A stretch of DNA of 64,000 nucleotides, taken from positions 1,550,001 to 1,614,000 of the forward strand of contig OZ219783.1 in the NCBI GenBank assembly GCA_964291305.2, written 5' to 3'. Below the pieces are notes generated by a model. It searched no databases, was not told where the DNA came from, and was given only the letters and a program-made list of their open reading frames with translations. Positions 25,194 to 32,439 of the stretch are shown one piece after another (the first letter of the stretch is position 1; every line of letters starts with the position of its first letter). Both the position numbers and the translations under genes were made by a program. The DNA comes from VXNF01 sp964291305. Lineage in GTDB: Bacteria; Actinomycetota; Acidimicrobiia; Acidimicrobiales; CATQHL01.

Positions 25194-25267
25194 GAGTCTG
25201 CAAGGAGTCTGCAAGCGAAGGGGATATTTCAGATCATGAGGTGCAAGCCATGAGATACAAGTCATGA
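25194..25267 (+). repeat. Tandem repeats creating interlocked mini-ORFs ahead of the coxM-like gene
   Basis: GAGTCTGCAAG is repeated exactly at 25194-25204 and 25205-25215. From 25235 a 14-bp unit occurs three times (CATGAGGTGCAAGC, CATGAGATACAAGT, CATGAGGTATGCGG), each with an ATG in a different frame. The first ATG gives MRCKP (25236-25253), the second MRYKS (25250-25267), and the third is the real start of the next gene at 25264. Each stop overlaps the next ATG as ATGA. Confidence 0.6.
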
Positions 25268-26130
25268 GGTATGCGGCACCGACATCAGTGGCCGAGGTCG
25301 TGGGATTGCTTGCTGCCGAACCTGATGTCTGCGCCTTCGCCGGTGCCACTGACCTAGTCCCGCAGATTCGGGCCGGGCGGCTCGAGCCCGGACTTGCGGT
25401 GGACCTCAAAAAGGTTGACCGTTTGATGCAAGTGACACAGGTCGGCAACACCTGGCACATAGGTTCCGCAGTCCCGACAGCGGACTTGACTAGCAATGCC
25501 GAGCTGTCCGTTGACTTGCCGGGGCTCGTCGAAGCGGCCGGACTGATCGGCTCGGACCAAATCCAGAACCGGGCAAGCCTCGGGGGCAACCTCTGTAACG
25601 CATCACCGGCTGCCGACTCGGTGCCTGCTCTCGTCGTGGAGGGGGCACAAGCTGTTATCGCCGGTCCGGACGGCGAGCGGACCGTGCCAGTCCTAGACAT
25701 TCCCACCGGCCCGGGGCAGACCTCGCTGCGGCCCGGCGAGTTCGTCGTGGAGTTCCTGATCGACCGGCCGCCTGCGCGCACCTCCGACGCCTACCTGAGA
25801 TTGATTCCTCGCAGCGAGATGGATATCGCTGTGGTCGGAGCCGCGGCTCGGATCAGCCTGGACTGCGACGGCAACTGCAGCGATGCCACCATCGCCCTCG
25901 GGGCGGTGGCGCCGACGGTGGTAACTGTGCCCGCAGCTAGCGAAGCGCTCGTCGGACGGCCGATCGGCGACTCCAGCCTGGCGGACGTGGCCACTGCAGC
26001 CAGCGAGGCCGCCAACCCCATCGACGATAAACGCGGCACCGTGGCCTACCGGCGGCAAGTAGCCGGTGTGCTGGCCAAACGGGCGGTGCTAGAAGCGGCC
26101 CGACGGGCCGGGAACGGAGGTGGACGGTGA
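25264..26130 (+). CDS. Molybdenum hydroxylase FAD-binding subunit (CoxM/XdhB-like)
   Basis: The 288-residue medium subunit of a xanthine-dehydrogenase-family enzyme. FAD-binding blocks are CAFAGATDLVP (about 23-33) and ASLGGNLCNASPAADSVP (about 105-122). It passes electrons from the iron-sulfur subunit to the acceptor. The start is the third ATG of a 14-bp tandem repeat. Its stop overlaps the GTG of the next gene (GTGA). The operon coxM-coxS-coxL-moaD-like diverges from the OCD-like gene. Confidence 0.87.
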   Translation: MRYAAPTSVAEVVGLLAAEPDVCAFAGATDLVPQIRAGRLEPGLAVDLKKVDRLMQVTQVGNTWHIGSAVPTADLTSNAELSVDLPGLVEAAGLIGSDQIQNRASLGGNLCNASPAADSVPALVVEGAQAVIAGPDGERTVPVLDIPTGPGQTSLRPGEFVVEFLIDRPPARTSDAYLRLIPRSEMDIAVVGAAARISLDCDGNCSDATIALGAVAPTVVTVPAASEALVGRPIGDSSLADVATAASEAANPIDDKRGTVAYRRQVAGVLAKRAVLEAARRAGNGGGR

Positions 26131-26606
26131 GCCGCACCCACGTGAGTTGCGTCATCAACGGCGACAACGTCGACTTTCTCTGCGACGCCGGCGAGTCCTT
26201 GCTGGACGCGCTACGAGATGAGGTGCGCCTCATGGGCGCCAAGGAGGGCTGCGGCACCGGTGATTGCGGTGCCTGCTCGATTTTGCTGGACGGCCGCTTG
26301 CAGTGCGCGTGTCTAGTGTTCGCCCCCGAAGCCAACGGCAGCACGATCACCACTGTGGAGGGACTCGCCGACGGAGACGAGCTTCACCCACTGCAGCAGT
26401 GTTTCTTGGAGGGCGCCGCCCTGCAGTGCGGCATCTGCACACCGGGGTTCTTAGTGGCAGCTAAGGCACTGCTGGACCGCAACCCCGACCCAACCGAGAC
26501 GGAAGTGCGCTACGCGCTAGCCGGCAACCTCTGTCGCTGCACGGGATACGACAAAATCATTCGCTCGGTACTGGCAGCAGCAGAGCACATCAACCAGAGC
26601 GCATGA
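26127..26606 (+). CDS. Molybdenum hydroxylase iron-sulfur subunit (CoxS/XdhC-like)
   Basis: The 159-residue small subunit has both [2Fe-2S] clusters: a plant-type motif in GCGTGDCGACS plus QCAC (about residues 43-63), and the second cluster motif QCGICTPGF with NLCRCTGYDKI. Length is normal for the family. It carries electrons from the molybdenum site to FAD. The start is GTG overlapping the previous stop. Its TGA overlaps the ATG of a seven-codon mini-ORF that leads to the large subunit start. Confidence 0.9.
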   Translation: MSRTHVSCVINGDNVDFLCDAGESLLDALRDEVRLMGAKEGCGTGDCGACSILLDGRLQCACLVFAPEANGSTITTVEGLADGDELHPLQQCFLEGAALQCGICTPGFLVAAKALLDRNPDPTETEVRYALAGNLCRCTGYDKIIRSVLAAAEHINQSA

Positions 26607-26626
26607 AGCAGGAGGCGTCAGAATGA
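26603..26626 (+). other. Mini-ORF bridging the small and large molybdenum hydroxylase genes
   Basis: ATG at 26603-26605 overlaps the small-subunit stop (ATGA). The frame reads MKQEASE and its TGA at 26624-26626 overlaps the large-subunit ATG (ATGA). The AGGAGG Shine-Dalgarno site of the large subunit lies inside it. It could be a translational coupling element or simply the spacer that carries the ribosome site. Confidence 0.4.
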
Positions 26627-28902
26627 CCATCACCGAACAGCCCACCACTAATCGACCTCCCACCTACCGCTATGTGGGGACCCGGCCGGTGCGACATGAC
26701 GGCCTGGACAAGGTCGTCGGCAAGGCCCGCTATGCGGCCGATTTAGTACTCCCCGGCATGCTCTACGGGCACATCCTGCGCTCACCACACGCTCACGCCC
26801 GCATCGTCTCCATAGACACTTCAAAGGCCGCGGCCATGCCTGGTGTTCGGGCCATCATCACCGGCGAGGACTTCCCCGACCTGCAAGCCGACGAGCCCGA
26901 ACGCAATATGACCCGCAACCTGATGGCCCGTGACAAGGTGCTGTACGAGGGCCATGCTGTCGCCGCTGTGGCCGCCACGAGCCGCCGCGCGGCCAAGGCC
27001 GCGGCTGAGGCCATCGAGGTCAGCTACGAGGTGCTCCCCCATGTGCTGGACTTGCTTGAGGCCATGGAGCCGGCCGCGCCGCTGCTGCACGACGACATCT
27101 TCACCGGCGGCGTCGACCCCGAGCCGAGCGAACCTTCTAACGTCTCCAACCGAACCTGCTATGAGCGCGGCGACGTAGAGCAGGCGCTCGCCGCGGCGGA
27201 CATCGTGGTAGAAGGAGAGTTCAGGACCCACGCCGTGCATCAGGGTTACATTGAGCCGCACGCCTGCGTAGCCGACACCGGTCAGGACGGCAAGGCGGTT
27301 ATCTGGTGCTCCTCCCAGGGGCACTTCAGGGTGCGCTCGCAGACTGCCGCCATGCTGGGTTGGGAGACCAGCCGCATCAAGGTGATACCAGCTGAGATCG
27401 GCGGCGGCTTCGGCGGGAAGACCACCATCTACCTAGAGCCGCTGGCCGCGCTGCTCTCGGCCCGAGCTGGGCGCCCAGTCAAGCTGCAGATGACCCGTGA
27501 TGAGGTCTTCCGAGCCACCGGGCCTACCCCGGGCTCGGTGATCCGGGTAACGCTGGGAGCTACCGGCGACGGTCGGATTACCGCCGCCAAGGCCTGGCTG
27601 GCCTACGAGAGTGGCGCCTTCCCGGGTGTCTGGGCAATGCTCGGCTGCATGTGCGTAGTGACGCCCTACAACGTGGAGAACTTCCTAATCGAAGGCTTCG
27701 AGGTGGTGGTAAACAAGCCGGTGAACGCCGCCTACCGGGCTCCGTCGGCACCAATGGCTGCCTTTGCTACCGACACGCTGGTAGACGAAATCGCCCAGCG
27801 CCTAGGCATGGACCCAATCGACCTGCGCTTGCTCAACTGTCCCGGAGAGGGCGACGAGGCCCCGTATGGACCGAAGTGGCCTCGTATCGGGCTGCGCGAG
27901 TGCCTAGAGGCCATCCGCGACAGCGAGCACTATCGCAGCGAACCAGCGCCGGGGTGTGGCCGCGGGGTGGCCAGCGGGTTCTGGTTCAACATCGGCGAGG
28001 CGTCCAGCGCCACGGTGAATCTAAACGAGAACGGCACCGCCACAGTGGTCACCGGCAGTCCCGATATCGGCGGTAGCCGGGCCTCTATGGCGCTGATGGC
28101 TGCCGAGGAGTTGGGCATCGATGTGCACTCCATTCAGCCGGTGGTAGGCGACACCGAGGTGGTGGGTTTCACCGACGTGACCGAAGGTAGCCGCGCCACC
28201 TTCGCCACCGGAATGGCCGTGGTGGAGGCCTGCCGCGACCTGAAGGGTCAGTTGCGAGAGCGGGCCGCCCGAATTTGGGAGTGCGATGTCGAGGAGGTGG
28301 AGTGGACAGAGGGACGCGCCGTCTACCGCGGGGCCAACCATGACGACGGGCATGACCCCTTGGAGTTGGCCGACATCACCGCCCAAGCTGGTCGAACGGG
28401 CGGCCCTCTGGGCGCTACCGCCTCGCTGAACGCCCGTGGCGCTGGACCGGCGTTCTCGGTCCAGGTGGTCGACGTGTCAGTAGACGACGAGACCGGCAGA
28501 GTAACTGTCGAGCGCTACACGACCGCCCAGGACGCCGGCACCGCCATCCACCCCGACTACGTCGAAGGCCAGATGCAGGGCGGCGTGGTCCAGGGCATCG
28601 GCTGGGCGCTCAACGAGGAGTACATCTACGACACCGACGGCGTCATGGAGAACCCGGGGTTCCTGGATTACCGGATCCCCGTAGCTTCGGACCTGCCGAT
28701 GATCGAGACCATCATAGTTGAAGTACCGAACCCTAACCATCCTTACGGGGTGCGCGGCGTGGGTGAAGTTGGCATAGTCCCGCCACTAGCCGCCCTGGCT
28801 AACGCAGTCCACGACGCCACCGGTGTGCGCCTCCGCGAAGTGCCGATGTCTCCGCCGAGGGTTCTGGCAGCAATCACATCCGCCAACGGAGATGGGGGCT
28901 AG
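26623..28902 (+). CDS. Molybdenum hydroxylase large catalytic subunit (xanthine dehydrogenase family)
   Basis: The 759-residue protein has the a/b hammerhead domain (from about residue 25, DGLDKVVGKARYAADLVLPGMLYG). The molybdopterin-binding part carries EIGGGFGGKTTIYLEPLAA, and GVRGVGEVGIVPP near the C-terminus holds the catalytic glutamate. The active-site loop reads NAAYRAPSAPM, not the AYxCSFR loop of form I CO dehydrogenase, so a CO role is unlikely. It should hydroxylate a heterocycle or aldehyde. It has an AGGAGG site nine bases ahead, and its TAG overlaps the next GTG (TAGTG). Confidence 0.88.
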   Translation: MTITEQPTTNRPPTYRYVGTRPVRHDGLDKVVGKARYAADLVLPGMLYGHILRSPHAHARIVSIDTSKAAAMPGVRAIITGEDFPDLQADEPERNMTRNLMARDKVLYEGHAVAAVAATSRRAAKAAAEAIEVSYEVLPHVLDLLEAMEPAAPLLHDDIFTGGVDPEPSEPSNVSNRTCYERGDVEQALAAADIVVEGEFRTHAVHQGYIEPHACVADTGQDGKAVIWCSSQGHFRVRSQTAAMLGWETSRIKVIPAEIGGGFGGKTTIYLEPLAALLSARAGRPVKLQMTRDEVFRATGPTPGSVIRVTLGATGDGRITAAKAWLAYESGAFPGVWAMLGCMCVVTPYNVENFLIEGFEVVVNKPVNAAYRAPSAPMAAFATDTLVDEIAQRLGMDPIDLRLLNCPGEGDEAPYGPKWPRIGLRECLEAIRDSEHYRSEPAPGCGRGVASGFWFNIGEASSATVNLNENGTATVVTGSPDIGGSRASMALMAAEELGIDVHSIQPVVGDTEVVGFTDVTEGSRATFATGMAVVEACRDLKGQLRERAARIWECDVEEVEWTEGRAVYRGANHDDGHDPLELADITAQAGRTGGPLGATASLNARGAGPAFSVQVVDVSVDDETGRVTVERYTTAQDAGTAIHPDYVEGQMQGGVVQGIGWALNEEYIYDTDGVMENPGFLDYRIPVASDLPMIETIIVEVPNPNHPYGVRGVGEVGIVPPLAALANAVHDATGVRLREVPMSPPRVLAAITSANGDGG

Positions 28903-29159
28903 TGGGCCACGTCCAAGTCCACTTCAGCTCTAACCAAAGGAGCCTTACCGGAGGCGTGGCGCAGCTACAGGTAGAGGCTGCCACGGTGCGGGAACTGCTG
29001 CGCGAGTTGGAAGATAAGTTCCCGGGCATAAGGGCTCATCTAGAAGCCACGGCCGCAACGGCGGTGGCCATAGATGGAGACATCGTTCCCGATGCCATCT
29101 ACGAGCCGCTGCCCCCCGGCGCCGAGGTGCACTTCATCACGCCTCTCGCCGGCGGCTAG
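28902..29159 (+). CDS. MoaD/ThiS-family small sulfur-carrier-like protein
   Basis: The 85-residue ubiquitin-fold protein has a C-terminal FITPLAGG, the Gly-Gly tail needed for thiocarboxylation in MoaD and ThiS. It is translationally coupled to the molybdenum hydroxylase large subunit (TAGTG), so it probably supplies sulfur for the molybdopterin dithiolene or the sulfido ligand of this enzyme. Start is GTG. No MoaE or other cofactor gene lies nearby. Confidence 0.82.
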   Translation: MGHVQVHFSSNQRSLTGGVAQLQVEAATVRELLRELEDKFPGIRAHLEATAATAVAIDGDIVPDAIYEPLPPGAEVHFITPLAGG

Positions 29160-29169
29160 GAATAGCTCT

Positions 29170-30363
29170 TTAGGGCTCCAGGGGCACGCTCTTTAGGTTT
29201 TCGTTCTGGTCGAGGCGCACAACCCGCCGGTCGGTGACGATGGCGGTGATCAGCTCGGCCGGGGTTACGTCGAAAGCCGGGTTGAGGGCACCGGCAGTCG
29301 CCGGGGCGATTGGGTTTCCGCCAACTTTGATTACCTCATCGGCCCCTCGATCCTCAATGTTGATGTCATCGCCTGACGGCGTGTCCAGGTCGACGCTGGA
29401 CTCGGGCGCCACCACCACGAACGGCACCGCCGCGTAGCGGGCGGCCAACGCCAGCGAGAACGTTCCAATCTTGTTGGCCACATCTCCGTTGGCGGCGATG
29501 CGGTCGGCGCCCGCTAGCACTACATCTGCCATGCCCCGGGCTAGTAGTGCCGGGCCAGCTGAGTCCACCAACAGCCGATACGGGGCACCCATGCGCTCTA
29601 GCTCCCAGGCAGTCAGCCGGGATCCCTGCAAGAGCGGCCGGGTCTCGAGCGCGATCGCCAGTGCTAGGCGTCCCCGCTCGTGAATGGTGCGAATAACCCC
29701 AAGCGCCGTGCCCCGCTCGACGGTCGCTAGCCCGCCCGTGTTGCAAATTGTCAGCGCTGTGATCCCAGTAGATCCGGCTAAGAGAGACTCCGAAGCCCCC
29801 GACGCGGAAGTCCCAACCACCCGAGACCCTTTAACCGAACGCTGGGTGGCTAGCTCCCCTTGGTCTCCTGGGTCCTCGAGGCCCCCGCGCTGCCTGCGGT
29901 TTGTGCTGTCCGCTAGTAGTAGCTCGATGAACTCAGCGCCGCGGCACCCCATAGCCTTCGAGGCCTTTATTTCTTCGTCGCGCACAGCTAGAGCCTCGGC
30001 CAGCAGTGCCCCGGGACCTTCGGGGGCGCGCTCGGCTACCCGGTCGACCATGCGAGCCAGGTTCACCGCGGTGGGGCGCGCCGAGCGGATAGCGTCCACC
30101 GCGGCGTGGAACTCTTCGCTCCCGACGCCGTACTGGCGCGCCGCCAACACCACCCCGAAGCCACCCGCCACGCCAATCGCCGGTGCGCCCCGCACGGCTA
30201 AACGCCCAATGGCTTGTACCAGATCGGCCACGCTTTCGATCTCTAGGACCTCGTAGGCGTTGGGCAGTTGAGTCTGGTCGACCAACCAAATACGACCATC
30301 GACCCAATCCAGACTCCGCTCGCCCAGTCGCTGCATCTTTGCCACGTGGCTGTGACTATTCAT
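29170..30363 (-). CDS. MtnA-like sugar-1-phosphate isomerase with internal insertion
   Basis: The 397-residue protein matches S-methyl-5-thioribose-1-phosphate isomerase/eIF2B-like proteins: VRGAPAIGVAGGFG, the catalytic cysteine in TICNTGGLAT, and the catalytic aspartate in GADRIAANGDVANKIGTFSLA. Between the FIELLLAD region (about residue 150) and the cysteine block it carries about 45 extra residues, Ser/Gly-rich and low in conservation. It could act in methionine salvage, but no other salvage gene is near. An isomerase for the ribose phosphate part of a nucleoside-like substrate fits this cluster better. Confidence 0.83.
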   Translation of the reverse strand: MNSHSHVAKMQRLGERSLDWVDGRIWLVDQTQLPNAYEVLEIESVADLVQAIGRLAVRGAPAIGVAGGFGVVLAARQYGVGSEEFHAAVDAIRSARPTAVNLARMVDRVAERAPEGPGALLAEALAVRDEEIKASKAMGCRGAEFIELLLADSTNRRQRGGLEDPGDQGELATQRSVKGSRVVGTSASGASESLLAGSTGITALTICNTGGLATVERGTALGVIRTIHERGRLALAIALETRPLLQGSRLTAWELERMGAPYRLLVDSAGPALLARGMADVVLAGADRIAANGDVANKIGTFSLALAARYAAVPFVVVAPESSVDLDTPSGDDINIEDRGADEVIKVGGNPIAPATAGALNPAFDVTPAELITAIVTDRRVVRLDQNENLKSVPLEP

Positions 30364-30375
30364 GCCGACTCTTCG

Positions 30376-30519
30376 TACCGCCTTCCCACATACCGTCTTC
30401 CCACATACCGTCTTCCCAGCTCGACTCTTCTTCTACTCGCGTTACACAGCCAGTATGGACTAGACAAATAATGGACTAGACAAATAAATGTGAACCAAAC
30501 AAGCGTGAACCAGACAGCG
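30376..30519. repeat. Three successive short tandem repeats in the mtnA-SDR intergenic region
   Basis: A 15-bp unit (TACCGTCTTCCCACA and variants) occurs three times at 30376-30420. A 16-bp unit (ATGGACTAGACAAATA) occurs twice, perfectly, at 30455-30486. A 15-bp unit (GTGAACCAAACAAGC / GTGAACCAGACAGCG) occurs twice at 30490-30519. The last includes the start of the SDR gene. The first places repeated GGGAAG and ATG signals ahead of the mtnA-like start on the minus strand. Confidence 0.75.
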
Positions 30520-31302
30520 ATAACTAACCCAATCCCCTCCCCGAGCGAGATGCTCGACCTGACTGGCCGGGTGATCGTGGTCACCGGTGCGGGCGGAGGC
30601 ATCGGCGGCGGGATTGTGCGCCGGTTTGTGGCTACGGGGGCCACGGTCGTGGCACATACCCGGCACTCCCCCACCGACCACCTCTGCTACCCCGACGGAT
30701 CGCCGGTCGCAGCAGTCAGCGCCGACCTCACCCAACTTGACGGTCCCCGGCATGTGACCGAGCGAACCCTCGAGTTGTACGGTCGCCTGGACGGGCTCGT
30801 GAACAATGCCGGTGCCCAACCGATCGCCCGTTTCGACACGCTCAGCGACGAGCAGTTCACCGACATGATCGAAATCAACCTCACCGGCACGCATCGGCTG
30901 ACCCAGTTGGCCGCCGTGGAGATGCGGCGCAACCAGGATCCCGCCGGCGGTTCGATAGTGCATATTGCCTCGATCGAGGCCCGGCACCCCACTGTGATGC
31001 ACGGCCACTACGCCACTTCCAAGGCCGCTCTGGTGATGCACGCCCGGGCGGCGGCGCTTATGTACGGGCCCGACGGCATCCGGGTTAACAGCGTCTCGCC
31101 AGGCCTCATTGACCGGCCGGGACTGGCCGACGACTGGCCCGAGGGCGTCACGCGCTATCTGGCAGCGGCACCGCTAGCACGGCTTGGGACACCTGAGGAC
31201 GTGGGCGACGCTTGTGTCTTCCTCTGCTCGGATCTGTCTCGCTGGGTCACGGGTGCCGACCTGCTCGTCGATGGTGGCGTGCTAACTAATACCACCTGGT
31301 AA
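30490..31302 (+). CDS. Short-chain dehydrogenase/reductase
   Basis: The 270-residue SDR has the TGAGGGIGGG cofactor motif near residue 33, NNAGAQ, and the catalytic Ser-Tyr-Lys in IASIEARHPTVMHGHYATSK. The cofactor preference cannot be fixed. The GTG at 30490 overlaps an ATGTGA start-stop element; a GTG at 30505 and an ATG at 30550 are also in frame, and MLDLTGRVIVVTGAG at 30550 begins the conserved domain, so the first 20 residues may not be translated. It is followed four bases later by a second SDR gene. Confidence 0.85.
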   Translation: MNQTSVNQTAITNPIPSPSEMLDLTGRVIVVTGAGGGIGGGIVRRFVATGATVVAHTRHSPTDHLCYPDGSPVAAVSADLTQLDGPRHVTERTLELYGRLDGLVNNAGAQPIARFDTLSDEQFTDMIEINLTGTHRLTQLAAVEMRRNQDPAGGSIVHIASIEARHPTVMHGHYATSKAALVMHARAAALMYGPDGIRVNSVSPGLIDRPGLADDWPEGVTRYLAAAPLARLGTPEDVGDACVFLCSDLSRWVTGADLLVDGGVLTNTTW

Positions 31303-31306
31303 TTCG

Positions 31307-32080
31307 GTGAATCTCACTGATCGTGCGTATCTGGTGACTGGTGCCGCCGGCGGCATCGGCGCGGGGATCGCCGAGGCGCTCGTGGAAGCGGGAGGCTTAG
31401 TGGCGCTGGCTGACTTGGATCTGGAGCTAACCGAGGCAACGGCTCGACTGATCGATCCCAGACGTCAGCGCACGCAGGCCGTCCGCTGTGATGTGAGCTC
31501 GGATCTCAGCGTGGCTGAGGCCGTAGCGGCCACGGTTGCGCTATTCGGCCGCCTCGACGGCGTGGTCAACAACGCCGGAGTGATCGAGCTGAACGAGGCC
31601 CGAAACGTCACCAGCGAGGCCTGGGCACGTGAACTAGATATCAACCTGACTGGGGTTTTTAGGGTGTGTCGGGCAGCGCTTGAGCACCTCACCCACTCGG
31701 ACCAGGCCGCCATTGTGAACGTTGCGTCCAACTGCGGCAAGGTCGGCTTCCCGAACATGGCCGGCTACAACGCCTCCAAGGCAGCAGTCATAAACCTGAC
31801 GCGTTCGCTGGCCACCGAGTGGGCGCCACTGGGGATCAACGTCAACGCAGTCTGCCCGGGAGCGGTGGACACGCCGATGCTCACCCGCGTAGCCGATTGG
31901 CTAGCCGACCACCAAAGCGAAGACCCAGAAACAATCCTCGCCGGCATGACGCTCCCCCAACTAGGCCGCAAAGCAAAGCCGATAGAAGTGGGCCGCGTGG
32001 TCGTCTTCCTGCTGTCTGCCAACGCCACCATCATCAGAGGCCAAGCCATAAACGTAGACGCCGGCGAAACCCCGTATTAG
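31307..32080 (+). CDS. Short-chain dehydrogenase/reductase
   Basis: The 257-residue classical SDR has VTGAAGGIGAGIAEAL at residues 10-25, NNAGVIE, catalytic Ser and YNASK in VASNCGKVGFPNMAGYNASK, and the C-terminal GQAINVDAGETPY. Start is GTG, four bases after the previous SDR. The pair may oxidise consecutive hydroxyl groups of a sugar-like part of the substrate taken up by the ABC system upstream. It is the last gene of this catabolic block. Confidence 0.87.
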   Translation: MNLTDRAYLVTGAAGGIGAGIAEALVEAGGLVALADLDLELTEATARLIDPRRQRTQAVRCDVSSDLSVAEAVAATVALFGRLDGVVNNAGVIELNEARNVTSEAWARELDINLTGVFRVCRAALEHLTHSDQAAIVNVASNCGKVGFPNMAGYNASKAAVINLTRSLATEWAPLGINVNAVCPGAVDTPMLTRVADWLADHQSEDPETILAGMTLPQLGRKAKPIEVGRVVVFLLSANATIIRGQAINVDAGETPY

Positions 32081-32439
32081 CTACGAGGAATACCGCATTA
32101 GCGACACCGCTAGCCCACCTGCAGCACGGAGCAGCGACTTGTAATGTGGTTGCTAACGAGAACCTAAATATCGAACACAAGCCATGAACTCCGCACACAC
32201 CCACCCCCGACGGCACCGAGCCGTCACAAGCACTCGAAGGGCAGTTCGCCTAACTTTCGCCACGTGCGCTCACGATTATAAAAGTGTCGTCTTTTGGCAC
32301 CCGTTTTCGCGCCTACATTAGGCGTCATATTATTGTTCTAGGATCGTTTCGAGTGTCGTGGTGCTGTTTGAGAGAGCCATTCTACGGCGTTTTCAGAATG
32401 AGGGGAGGCCCGTTCTGAGAGGGTGTAGCGTGTGCTGGT
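32081..32439. other. Intergenic region, relatively AT-rich, with small hairpin
   Basis: No coding frame is convincing in these 359 bases. A hairpin CGCCTA-CAT-TAGGCG at 32310-32324 is followed by an AT-rich stretch and may act as a weak terminator. CAGAA-N14-TTCTG at 32394-32417 lies just ahead of the MNT-HEPN gene and could be its operator. The drop in GC marks the border of the accessory patch. Confidence 0.5.

Noticed and set aside
25264..28902. Aerobic CO dehydrogenase
   Set aside because: The large subunit has AYRAPSAPM in the active-site loop instead of the CO dehydrogenase form I AYxCSFR motif.
30376..30519. CRISPR array
   Set aside because: Units of 15-16 bp are directly abutting without spacers and only two or three copies occur.
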